Shown piece after piece: positions 1-6,409 of a stretch of DNA of 8,105 nucleotides. A program made the position numbers and the translations under genes. Under the pieces are notes generated by a model. That model worked only from the letters and a program-made list of their open reading frames with translations, had not been told where the DNA came from and ran no database searches. Where the stretch lies: contig JAEXAW010000048.1 of the NCBI GenBank assembly GCA_023458055.1, forward strand, positions 1 through 8,105. The letters run 5' to 3'. How positions within the stretch are numbered: position 1 is the stretch's first letter; each line of letters starts with the position of its first letter. The stretch comes from Pseudomonadota bacterium (GTDB lineage Bacteria; Pseudomonadota; Alphaproteobacteria; Sphingomonadales; Sphingomonadaceae).

Positions 1-124
1 CTTCAACAAACTCAAATATTACCGCAGGATAGCAACACGATACGACAAGCTCGGCTCATCCTTCCTCGCCATGGTCAAACTCGCTTGCATCAGGCTAAGA
101 CTGCGCCATTATGAGTCCACGGCC
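1..124 (+). mobile_element. Right end of an IS5-family insertion sequence (cut by the window edge)
   Basis: The first 124 bases are the right-hand end of an insertion sequence whose transposase reads rightward. The junction with host DNA lies at about 124/125, because the leftward SDR gene is intact up to that point and then loses homology at codon 175. The last element bases are GAGTCCACGGCC, and the host sequence resumes with TAA. IS5-family elements of the IS1031/IS427 type duplicate short TNA or TA targets, so the TAA at 125-127 is probably one copy of the target duplication. The left end and the second copy are outside the window, so it cannot be decided whether the element is complete. 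Confidence 0.75.
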
Positions 125-127
125 TAA
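2..127 (+). CDS. IS5-family transposase, C-terminal 41 residues (partial)
   Basis: Reading from base 2, the frame gives FNKLKYYRRIATRYDKL, then a short helix, and ends YESTA-stop. This is the conserved C-terminal tail of IS5-family (DDE) transposases. It contains the RIATRYDKL segment next to the last catalytic acidic residue, which normally lies just upstream in the R-x-x-E region. Only this tail is visible and the catalytic triad is off the left edge. The stop codon TAA (125-127) coincides with the presumed target duplication, so the transposase appears to take its stop from the target site. The family assignment is by recognition of the tail motif and is fairly secure. The exact IS name cannot be given. 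Confidence 0.85.
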   Translation, partial: FNKLKYYRRIATRYDKLGSSFLAMVKLACIRLRLRHYESTA

Positions 128-647
128 CCGAGTTGACGCGAATTTGGTCGCGCGCCAGCTCAGCTGCGGCGAGCCTGGAGAAATGAAGCACGCCTGCTTT
201 GGCGGTCGAATAGGCTATACCCGCCGCGCCTGATTGAAATGCGGCAACTGAGGCAATATTGATAATCGACGCGCCACCGGCCCGGCGCAGCGTCGGCAAT
301 GCAAATTGTGTTCCGGCAGCGACCGCGCGAACGAGAAGCGCAAAGGTTCGATCCCACTCGCCAAAATCCATCTCGGCCAGCGTGGCACCGGTGCCGGGTG
401 CGCCAGCGTTGTTCACCAAAACGTGTAAGGCGGGACATTCTGCGTCGATACGAGCAATGACGTCGCGTAGGGTCTCAAGGTCATCGAGATCGCACGTCCA
501 GCACCGCACAGATGGCGGGAGAGTGGAAAGTCCCTCAGTGTCGATATCAATCGCGTGAACGACATAACCCTTGTCATGCAAAAGCATCACGGTTGCTCGG
601 CCTATGCCGGACGCTGCTCCAGTGACGATCGCATATTTTTCGATCAT
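90..647 (-). pseudogene. Short-chain dehydrogenase/reductase (SDR), 3' end removed by IS insertion
   Basis: This is a classical SDR NAD(P)(H)-dependent oxidoreductase. The cofactor motif TGAASGIG is at residues 9-16, NNAG at 79-82, the catalytic Ser is probably S133, and YSTAK gives Y146 and K150. The RVNSV segment at 170-174 normally continues into a PG turn and about 75-85 more residues that form the substrate loop and the dimer helix. Here the gene runs into the IS end at codon 175 and stops after 10 foreign residues, at 185 aa against about 250 for the family. The ATG at 645-647 is preceded by AGGAG with 7-nt spacing. An acidic residue (D34/D36) after the second beta strand suggests NAD rather than NADP. 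The product keeps the Rossmann fold and catalytic residues but is probably unstable or inactive. It is divergent from the TetR gene and likely belonged to the same pathway as the operon. Confidence 0.85.
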
Positions 648-808
648 TAACCCACTCCTCGAATCTAAACATAGTCATATTTGGAAAATAAGGCAATCGG
701 CTTTGCTATGGTCAAATTTAACAATCGCAATTATAGGAAAGTGGGGCTGCGGATGGCACGGGGTCCTGGGCTCGCGACAAGGGAGCCGTAACGCAATGGG
801 AATCCAGC
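648..808. promoter_or_regulatory. Divergent promoter region between the SDR and the double-TetR regulator
   Basis: This 161-bp region is AT-rich in its left half. A possible rightward promoter is TTGGAA (681-686), a 17-bp spacer and TGCTAT (704-709), which would leave a leader of about 90 nt before the regulator start at 809. A possible leftward promoter for the SDR is TTGACC (complement of 710-715) with CTTATT or TTATTT about 17-18 bp further on (near 686-692). The two would overlap, so one bound repressor could shut both. The imperfect palindrome AAACATAGTCATATTT (667-682) sits here and contains an 11-mer that recurs upstream of the LanC-like gene. Promoter calls are by eye and moderately uncertain, since alphaproteobacterial promoters often deviate from consensus. 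Confidence 0.45.
666..676 (+). repeat. Copy 1 of the 11-mer TAAACATAGTC (candidate operator element)
   Basis: The sequence TAAACATAGTC is repeated exactly at 2153-2163. This copy lies inside an imperfect palindrome, just downstream of the possible SDR transcription start. TetR-family repressors typically bind short palindromes that overlap their own divergent promoter, so the position fits an operator. An AT-rich 11-mer can also recur by chance within 8 kb. Confidence 0.4.
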
Positions 809-2026
809 ATGGCCGAATCGCGAAAAGTGCGACAGCCGACCGCAAAATATCTCCGGCGGTTGGAAGAAATTAGGGGTATCGCGTCCGATCTTATCAACCT
901 GCACGGGACGAGCGGACTAACGCTTTCGGATGTTGCTCGGGCACTTGATCTCGACACCTCGAGCGTGACCTATTATTTTAAAAAGAAGGAGCTGCTGGCC
1001 GCCAGTTGCTTTGATCGCACGCTCGACGTCATGGACGAAACTGTTTCCGCGGGCGAAAAGGGCCGGACGCCGCAGGAGCGGGTAAGACTTTATCTCCGTG
1101 AAAGTTTTGGTCTTTATCTGCGGCAGCGCAGAAGCGGAGCAAATCGTCTCGCCATTCTATCAGATATGCGCGCGTTGGATGGCGATATTCGCGCGCCTCT
1201 CGATGACAAGGTGATTGCGGTTTTCAACCGTGTTGCGGGCTTTTTCGACGACAATAGATCGCCGCAAGATGCAGGCGACTGTGCAAACATCGTTATCAGT
1301 AACGCATTTTGGATTTTTGGTTGGCTCGATAATTACCGCGAGGCCGATATCGATCGTGCCTATCATCGGCTGTGCGAGATTTTCGAGCATGGAATTTGCC
1401 CCGACAGAGTAACCTGGGCCCGCGACGTTTTTCCTTTGGAAGAAGGGCCCGAAGACAATGACGCGCAAAGGCGTTTCTTGCACGCTGCGACCAAGCGGAT
1501 AAATGCCCAAGGCTACAAAGGCGCGAGCGTGGAGAATATTGCAGCGGACCTCGGTGTCACGATCGGCAGCTTTTATCACCATCTTGATAACAAGGATGAT
1601 CTTGTTGCGGCATGTTGTGACCGAAGCTTTGAACTGGTCGAAACGGCGCAGGATCTGGCTGTGCAAGCCGGTGGGACGGGTGGTGACCAGTTGGGGCGGC
1701 AGATTGCGACGCTGATGCATCACCAATATTATGGGCAGAGTCCGTTACTTCGAATGTCAGCATTTCAGGCGCTGCCGATGGGGCTCCGCGAACGTATGTA
1801 TGCGCGGGCATCGCAGGAAGCGGCACATGTCGCAGGTCTGATTTCGGACGGACAGCGAGATGGAACAGTTGTTGCTGTCGATCCCGCAATCGCCAGCCAG
1901 GTGGTTATGACTACGATCAACGCGGCGGTTGATGTGCGCCACTGGTCGGACCGGTTGCCTACCAGGGCGGATCCGGTGTCCTATGCCGACAAATTGCTGC
2001 ACGGCTTATACCGGGCGGAGATTTAG
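809..2026 (+). CDS. Double-domain TetR-family transcriptional regulator (two TetR units in one chain)
   Basis: This 405-aa protein is about twice the usual TetR length and has two separate N-type DNA-binding units. Unit 1 spans about residues 16-65, with helix-turn-helix text LTLSDVARALDLDTSSVTYY followed by FKKKELL. Unit 2 spans about 220-266, with ASVENIAADLGVTIGSFYHH followed by LDNKDDLV. Each is followed by a helical stretch of about 130 residues, typical of the ligand and dimer domain. One chain could therefore act as a pseudo-dimer, or bind two half-sites. The ATG at 809 is the only good start in frame after the stop at 734-736, and its ribosome site is poor. It is divergent from the SDR and lies 189-264 bp upstream of the LanC-like operon on the same strand, so local control of both is the natural inference. 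Its ligand is unknown and probably a pathway substrate or intermediate. The frame is continuous, with no sign of a recent frameshift fusion. Confidence 0.9.
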   Translation: MAESRKVRQPTAKYLRRLEEIRGIASDLINLHGTSGLTLSDVARALDLDTSSVTYYFKKKELLAASCFDRTLDVMDETVSAGEKGRTPQERVRLYLRESFGLYLRQRRSGANRLAILSDMRALDGDIRAPLDDKVIAVFNRVAGFFDDNRSPQDAGDCANIVISNAFWIFGWLDNYREADIDRAYHRLCEIFEHGICPDRVTWARDVFPLEEGPEDNDAQRRFLHAATKRINAQGYKGASVENIAADLGVTIGSFYHHLDNKDDLVAACCDRSFELVETAQDLAVQAGGTGGDQLGRQIATLMHHQYYGQSPLLRMSAFQALPMGLRERMYARASQEAAHVAGLISDGQRDGTVVAVDPAIASQVVMTTINAAVDVRHWSDRLPTRADPVSYADKLLHGLYRAEI

Positions 2027-2152
2027 AAATTTCAATATTGATTATCGTGATACAGATGGCGATTCGCCGCCAAAAATCATCAAAATTGGATAGCTTTTCT
2101 AAATTTTACTCGACTATATATAAGTAATATATTGAATTTTAATTATAAAAAA

Positions 2153-2163
2153 TAAACATAGTC
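2153..2163 (+). repeat. Copy 2 of the 11-mer TAAACATAGTC (candidate operator element)
   Basis: This is an exact copy of 666-676, in the same orientation on the + strand. It lies downstream of the best promoter candidate for the LanC-like operon. Similarity beyond the 11-mer is loose: both copies continue into an AT-rich stretch containing GAAA. Confidence 0.4.
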
Positions 2164-2207
2164 GTTATTGAAATTTTTGGAGGGTTGCGCCACACTCACC
2201 TGATAGC

Positions 2208-2222
2208 AGGAGAGGGTGAGGA
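2208..2222 (+). promoter_or_regulatory. Purine-rich ribosome-binding stretch that complicates the LanC-like start
   Basis: The stretch AGGAGAGGGTGAGGA is the only strong Shine-Dalgarno-like sequence ahead of the LanC-like gene. It is only 3 nt from an in-frame GTG at 2216, too close for good initiation. It is well spaced for the GTG at 2226, which opens a short frame, and it is about 70-80 nt from the preferred ATG at 2291. This arrangement could mean a longer protein from GTG 2216, or translational coupling through the short frame. Confidence 0.4.
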
Positions 2223-2225
2223 CGA

Positions 2226-2294
2226 GTGTCGATAGGGCATGGATCGATAGCGATAACGGGATGGCCTGTGCCGGGCGTGGCGGCAGGCGCATGA
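2226..2294 (+). other. Possible 22-codon leader ORF coupled to the LanC-like gene by ATGA
   Basis: A GTG at 2226 opens a 22-residue frame that starts MSIGHGSIAITGWPVPG and ends AAGA. Its TGA stop (2292-2294) overlaps the ATG at 2291 of the LanC-like gene in an ATGA arrangement, the same geometry as the junction at 3625-3628. The stretch GAGGGTGA (2212-2219) is suitably placed as a ribosome site. The peptide has no cysteine, so it is not a classical lanthipeptide core, and it matches no family I recognise. It may be a translational-coupling leader or simply chance. Confidence 0.25.
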
Positions 2295-3628
2295 ACCGTT
2301 GGTTGACGGGCGCTACCCGCGGCATTGAATTCATTCAGTCGCGGAACGACCCGACGTCTGGCTTGTGGCAAATTGATGAAGGTCCCGAGGAACACTCGCC
2401 CATCGTCATAACCAGCTTCTACCACGGGGCCGCAGGGGTTCTGCATTTCCTGGTCGAGTATTATTTGCTGACCCAGCGCGCCGATATTTTGGCGACGGCA
2501 GTGAAGAAGGGTGACCAGTTATGGGCGCGGATTGAGCGGGAAGCCTGGTTGCCCGTTAACATGTCGGCTGGATGGGCCAGCCATTTCCATATCATGCACT
2601 GGTTGGCGGAAGTAAGCGGCGAAGCGCGATTTGCCGCGCGAGCCAGCGAATGTACGCGCCGCATCCGCGCCCAAGCGACAAAGATCGGCACCGGTGTGGG
2701 TTGGATCGAGCCGATACCCTATAGCGAGCTTACCGGCATTAGTGGCGAAGCAGAGATCGTCGATCTCAGCATCGGCGCGGCAGGGGCGCTCCTCGCCCTC
2801 ATTGAAAGCCATCGCTTGGGCTATGATCCGCAAGCGTTGGAAATAGCTATCCAGGCCGCAGACCGGCTGATCGAAGTGGCAGAGGTGACGCCGCGGGGCT
2901 TGTGCTGGCAGATGATGCATCCGATGCCATTTCCATTCCCGGCCCCCAACTTCGCGCACGGGAGCGCAGGGGTCGGCTTCGCGCTTGCCCGGCTGGCCCA
3001 GTTTAACGGAGCATCCAAATATCTGGACGCGGCGATAGCTGCTGCCAATTATGCAGGCTCATGCGAAACGCCGCGCTCGAACGGCGGGGCATTGATTTGC
3101 CATCTTGAAGGGGCGCATCCGCCGACCTTTTACCTTGGCAATTGCCATGGTCCGCCGGGTACCGCGCGGCTCTATTTGCTGCTCAATGAGCTAACCAACG
3201 AGCCACGGTGGGCAACTTATGCCCGCCGATTGATGAACGGCCTCGATTCCACCGGGGCGCCGGAACAACGGCAACCCGGCTTGTGGAATAATTATGGACA
3301 ATGCTGCGGCGACGCCGGGATCGGTGATTTTGCCTTGCTGATCGGCCAGAGCGGCATTTGGGACGAGGGCATCGACATGGCCGACCGCTGTGCCCGGGTC
3401 ATTTTCGCGCATCGCAAAGAGGGGCCAGATGGCTGGCAATGGCCGCAGGCCGAGCGTCGTGCGCAGCCGGACCATGTGCGCGCACAGACAGGGTATATGC
3501 AAGGAGCCGCGGGGATTGGCTCCTTCCTGTTGCACGTCGGCAGTTACGTCGATGGCAAGGAAGTGCGCATCCCAACGCTGGATTGGCCGTCCTTATCCTA
3601 TCAGCGCAAGGGGGAGATCATCGGATGA
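2291..3628 (+). CDS. LanC-like protein (lanthionine synthetase C-like fold) with a Cys-Cys-Gly zinc motif
   Basis: This 445-aa protein has the LanC / LanC-like alpha,alpha-barrel. Six glycine-rich repeat motifs appear in order: HGAAG (45-49), IGAAG (161-165), HGSAG (223-227), HGPPG (286-290), CGDAG (339-343) and QGAAG (404-408). In LanC enzymes two of these hold the zinc ligands (NisC C284, C330, H331), where zinc activates a thiol for addition to a dehydroamino acid. Here they are C285 in NCHGPPG and C338-C339 in QCCGDAG, so the His is replaced by Cys. A Cys-Cys-Gly variant is known in ProcM-type LanM cyclases. H223 matches the conserved AHG histidine. No LanB or LanM partner or precursor is present, so peptide cyclisation is not supported. 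Thiol addition to a small electrophile is speculative. The start is uncertain: ATG 2291 fits the family N-terminus, while GTG 2216 or ATG 2261 would add 25 or 10 residues. No signal peptide is seen, so it is probably cytoplasmic. Confidence 0.85.
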   Translation: MNRWLTGATRGIEFIQSRNDPTSGLWQIDEGPEEHSPIVITSFYHGAAGVLHFLVEYYLLTQRADILATAVKKGDQLWARIEREAWLPVNMSAGWASHFHIMHWLAEVSGEARFAARASECTRRIRAQATKIGTGVGWIEPIPYSELTGISGEAEIVDLSIGAAGALLALIESHRLGYDPQALEIAIQAADRLIEVAEVTPRGLCWQMMHPMPFPFPAPNFAHGSAGVGFALARLAQFNGASKYLDAAIAAANYAGSCETPRSNGGALICHLEGAHPPTFYLGNCHGPPGTARLYLLLNELTNEPRWATYARRLMNGLDSTGAPEQRQPGLWNNYGQCCGDAGIGDFALLIGQSGIWDEGIDMADRCARVIFAHRKEGPDGWQWPQAERRAQPDHVRAQTGYMQGAAGIGSFLLHVGSYVDGKEVRIPTLDWPSLSYQRKGEIIG

Positions 3629-4959
3629 CGGCACGCTATTGCATCGTGGGCGCAGGACCATGCGGGTTACTCGCGGCGCGGGCGTTAAGACAGGCAGGCA
3701 TCGCCTTTGATCATTTCGAACGGAATGGCGATGTCGGCGGCATTTGGGATATAAATCTTCCTGACAGCCCGATGTATGACAGTGCGCACTTCATTTCGTC
3801 GCGCTTTACCTCGTCCTTTTATGGCCTCGATATGCCGGATGATTTTCCGGACTATCCATCGCATCGGGACATATTTCGCTACATTGGCGATTTCGCAGAT
3901 AAATTTGATCTGCGCTCGGGGATAAATTTCAACCAGCCGGTTGAGCGCGCTGAGCCAATTGGAGATGAGGCGGAAGGCGGATGGAGGGTAACGCTCGGCA
4001 ATGGCGAAACCCGCCATTATGAAGGGGTCATTGCGGCGCCAGGGGTGACTTGGCTTCCGCATATTCCCGCTTATCCCGGTATCGAAGAGTTTGCGGGCGA
4101 AGTGCGGCACAGCGTTACCTATCGCAGCCCAAAGGAATTTGCCGATAAGCGGGTGTTGATCATAGGGGCGGGCAATAGCGGGGTAGATATTGCGTGCGAT
4201 GCTGCCGCAGCCGCAAACATGGCCGCGATCAGTCTAAGGCGCGGATATTATTTCTTTCCCAAGCATGTGTTCGGCGTTCCGATAGACTGCCTCAGTACGG
4301 ATATGCCTGCTTTGCCGCCGGGCACACAGTTGCCCGACGACTTTGGGGATCTGCTGGATTTGCTGGTGGGTGATGTGACGCGATTGCGCCTGCCGACGCC
4401 CGATCATCCACCCTTCGCCTCGCACCCGATTATGAATACGCAAATCCTCCACTATCTTGCGCATGGAGACATTGCGGCCAAGGGCGCGGTGGATCATTTC
4501 GACCGTGATGGTGTGGTATTCGCTGACGGTAGTCGGATGGATGCAGACCTTGTTCTGCTCGCCACAGGCTATGAATGCCGCGTGTCCTTTATCGATGACC
4601 GTTTGTTCAACTGGAACGGCACGCGCCCTGATCTCTACATGAATATTTTTCACCGCGAATTGCGTGGGCTATCCGTTGTCGGCTTCGTCGAATTTGCGTC
4701 GGCCGGGTATCAACGCTTTGATGAAATGGCGTCTTTGGTCGCGATGGACGCTGCGTTGCGCGAAAAGGGTGGCTCTTCTTACGCGGACTGGCAGGAGATG
4801 AAGCGCCACGACACGCCCGACCTTCGCGGCGGTCACAGCTACATCGCATCGGATCGGCACGCCAACTATGTGGATGTGGTCACCTATCGCCGCGAGATCG
4901 AGCGCATCCGTACCAAATTCAGCTGGCCAGCTCCTGCCGAACTTTTCGGCGGATCATAG
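3625..4959 (+). CDS. Flavin-containing monooxygenase (class B FMO-like, NAD(P)H- and FAD-dependent)
   Basis: This 444-aa protein has the full class B flavoprotein monooxygenase layout. The FAD motif GAGPCG is at residues 9-14, followed by ER and GGIW (38-41). The fingerprint FAGEVRHSVTY (156-166) fits FxGxxxHxxxY. The NADPH motif GAGNSG is at 181-186 and LLATGY at 311-316. The fingerprint ends in Tyr and lacks the W-P/D of type I Baeyer-Villiger enzymes, so oxygenation of a soft nucleophile (N or S) or an FMO-type Baeyer-Villiger reaction is likelier. The ATG at 3625 overlaps the LanC-like stop as ATGA and has a GGGGGAG ribosome site with 8-nt spacing, so the two are translationally coupled. 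The frame is open back to 3358, but that part lies inside the LanC-like gene and is not coding. It is cytoplasmic, with no C-terminal membrane anchor. The substrate is unknown. Confidence 0.92.
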   Translation: MTARYCIVGAGPCGLLAARALRQAGIAFDHFERNGDVGGIWDINLPDSPMYDSAHFISSRFTSSFYGLDMPDDFPDYPSHRDIFRYIGDFADKFDLRSGINFNQPVERAEPIGDEAEGGWRVTLGNGETRHYEGVIAAPGVTWLPHIPAYPGIEEFAGEVRHSVTYRSPKEFADKRVLIIGAGNSGVDIACDAAAAANMAAISLRRGYYFFPKHVFGVPIDCLSTDMPALPPGTQLPDDFGDLLDLLVGDVTRLRLPTPDHPPFASHPIMNTQILHYLAHGDIAAKGAVDHFDRDGVVFADGSRMDADLVLLATGYECRVSFIDDRLFNWNGTRPDLYMNIFHRELRGLSVVGFVEFASAGYQRFDEMASLVAMDAALREKGGSSYADWQEMKRHDTPDLRGGHSYIASDRHANYVDVVTYRREIERIRTKFSWPAPAELFGGS

Positions 4960-4992
4960 TCTGCTGCCCACTGCAAAATAAAGGGAGAAGAT

Positions 4993-6396
4993 ATGCAAGA
5001 CGCATGGATCGATGCCACCGGGATCGCCGAAATGATCAGGGCGGGAGACATTTCTCCAGGCGAAGTGCTTGATGCGGCGATTGTCCGCGCGGAGGCGTCC
5101 CATGCCTCACTGAACTTCCTGACCGGGGAAATGTATGATCGGGCAAAAGCGCGCGCCAAACTGCCGGTCGGCGATGGCGTGTTTGCGGGCGTCCCTTATC
5201 TGTTGAAAGATATGAGCGCGGTCGCCGGTGAGGTTACCGGCTTTGGGTCGAATTGCACACTCGCCGCCCCGCCGGCCGTTGCGAATTCCGAAGCTGTAGA
5301 TTCGATTGAGCAGGCCGGATTCAATATATTCGGCCTCACCGCGATGAGCGAATTCGGCTATATCCCGGCGACAGAAAGCGTGAGGCATGGACCTACCCTT
5401 AATCCCTGGGATTTGAGCCGCAGCCCCGGCGGCTCGTCCGGCGGGGCTGGTGCGGCCGTTGCGGCTGGCGTCATTCCAATGGCCGACGCGGCTGACGGCG
5501 GAGGATCGATCCGCATCCCCGCTTCCAATTGTGGGCTATTTGGTCTCAAACCATCGCGTAAACGTCTTCGCGGCGAGTTTCCGACGACCACGGGCATTGA
5601 TCTCGTCGTGCAGAATCCGGTCAGTGTAACAGTGCGCGACACAGCAAATTATATGGTGGCGACCGAACGCAGCGCGAGCGATGCCTTATATCCTCCTCTG
5701 GAAAAGGTTGAAGGACCTTCGACGCGGCGGCTCAAGGTCGGTTGGCACCTTAACAGCTTGCGCGGTCATCGACCGCAACGCGAGGTCGCCGCCGCGGTTA
5801 TCTCCACCGCCCTATTGCTGGAACAGCTGGGACATCATGTCGAGGAGACGGAGTGGCCCTTTGATCCGATCTCTTTAATGGCCGCGTTCGGCGCGCTTTG
5901 GGTCAAGGGTGCGCATGACGTTAACGCGTCAATCGCTGAGCTTGTGCCAGGCGGCGATCTGAGCAGCATCCTTGAACCCTATACGGTGACGATGGGGCAA
6001 TTAGGTCCTCAGGTCGGGCCCGAGCAGCTTGCAGAGGCGACCGCAACCGCAGAGCTGTGTAGCAAGCAATATTTTGACTGGTTTGATCGTTTTGATGTGA
6101 TCATTTCCCCGGTGCTGCTGACCCCACCCGTTGAAATCGGGCATCTTGATCCGCGCGTCCCGTTTGAACAGCTTTCGACCCGGATCGAACATTATTGTGA
6201 CTACACCATGGTGCAGAATCTGACTGGCGGTCCGGCCATGAGCGTACCGTTGGGGATGACCGCGAAGGGGCTGCCGATTGGCGTTCAATTTGCGGCGGAT
6301 CTCGGCGATGACGCCTCGCTTCTTGCACTTGCGTTTGAACTGGAACAGGCGCAACCATGGCGCGACAGGCATCCGGCGCATTGGGCATTTGCTTGA
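4993..6396 (+). CDS. Amidase-signature family hydrolase (6-aminohexanoate-cyclic-dimer hydrolase-like group)
   Basis: This 467-aa, full-length amidase-signature enzyme hydrolyses a C-N amide bond. The catalytic triad is visible: K72 in LLKDM, cis-Ser S148 in SPGGSSGGAG, and nucleophile S172 in DGGGSIRIPAS. The 76- and 24-residue spacings match the family (FAAH K142, S217, S241). The DGGGSIRIPAS-x-CGLFGLKPSR block resembles the subgroup that includes the nylon-oligomer cyclic-dimer hydrolase NylA. The C-terminal block with NLTGGPAMSVP and GLPIGVQFAAD is also intact. There is no GatB or GatC neighbour, so it is not the tRNA amidotransferase subunit. It begins 33 bp after the FMO stop with an AGGGAG ribosome site. 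In this operon it may release an amine or acid from an amide-linked substrate. The subgroup call is tentative, while the family call is secure. Confidence 0.92.
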   Translation: MQDAWIDATGIAEMIRAGDISPGEVLDAAIVRAEASHASLNFLTGEMYDRAKARAKLPVGDGVFAGVPYLLKDMSAVAGEVTGFGSNCTLAAPPAVANSEAVDSIEQAGFNIFGLTAMSEFGYIPATESVRHGPTLNPWDLSRSPGGSSGGAGAAVAAGVIPMADAADGGGSIRIPASNCGLFGLKPSRKRLRGEFPTTTGIDLVVQNPVSVTVRDTANYMVATERSASDALYPPLEKVEGPSTRRLKVGWHLNSLRGHRPQREVAAAVISTALLLEQLGHHVEETEWPFDPISLMAAFGALWVKGAHDVNASIAELVPGGDLSSILEPYTVTMGQLGPQVGPEQLAEATATAELCSKQYFDWFDRFDVIISPVLLTPPVEIGHLDPRVPFEQLSTRIEHYCDYTMVQNLTGGPAMSVPLGMTAKGLPIGVQFAADLGDDASLLALAFELEQAQPWRDRHPAHWAFA

Positions 6397-6409
6397 AAAG
6401 GGGGATTTA

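Larger units (their letters stand above)
2027..2290 (+). promoter_or_regulatory. AT-rich upstream region of the LanC-like operon
   Basis: This gap of 264 bp lies between the regulator stop and the preferred start of the LanC-like gene. Bases 2085-2180 are strikingly AT-rich compared with the flanking genes. The best promoter match by eye is TTTACT (2105-2110), a 17-bp spacer and TATATT (2128-2133). The 11-mer TAAACATAGTC (2153-2163) would then lie just downstream of the start point, a repressor-friendly position. A weak hairpin (GGCG 2058-2061 with CGCC 2065-2068) follows the regulator gene, but it is too short to call a terminator. A purine-rich ribosome-binding stretch lies at 2208-2222. 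A 22-codon GTG-started frame (2226-2294) ends in an ATGA overlap with the gene. Confidence 0.5.

Noticed and set aside
1160..1726. 188-codon frame on the complementary strand inside the regulator
   Set aside because: Lies wholly opposite the double-TetR gene, which has clear family motifs across this stretch. The antisense product has none.
2039..2080. Terminator after the regulator gene
   Set aside because: Only a 4-bp GC stem with a distant TGATT/AATCA outer pairing and no clear T-run directly after the stem.
3358..3624. Upstream extension of the FMO frame
   Set aside because: The extension is inside the LanC-like coding sequence and resembles no protein. The GAGPCG FAD motif sits at the normal distance from ATG 3625, which has a good ribosome site.
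3625..4959. Type I Baeyer-Villiger monooxygenase
   Set aside because: The fingerprint ends in HSVTY, not HxxxW followed by P or D, so the FMO class is the better fit.
6278..6409. Upstream extension of the ALO-type oxidase frame
   Set aside because: Overlaps the conserved C-terminal block of the amidase. ATG 6410 has its own ribosome site and gives a family-typical N-terminus.
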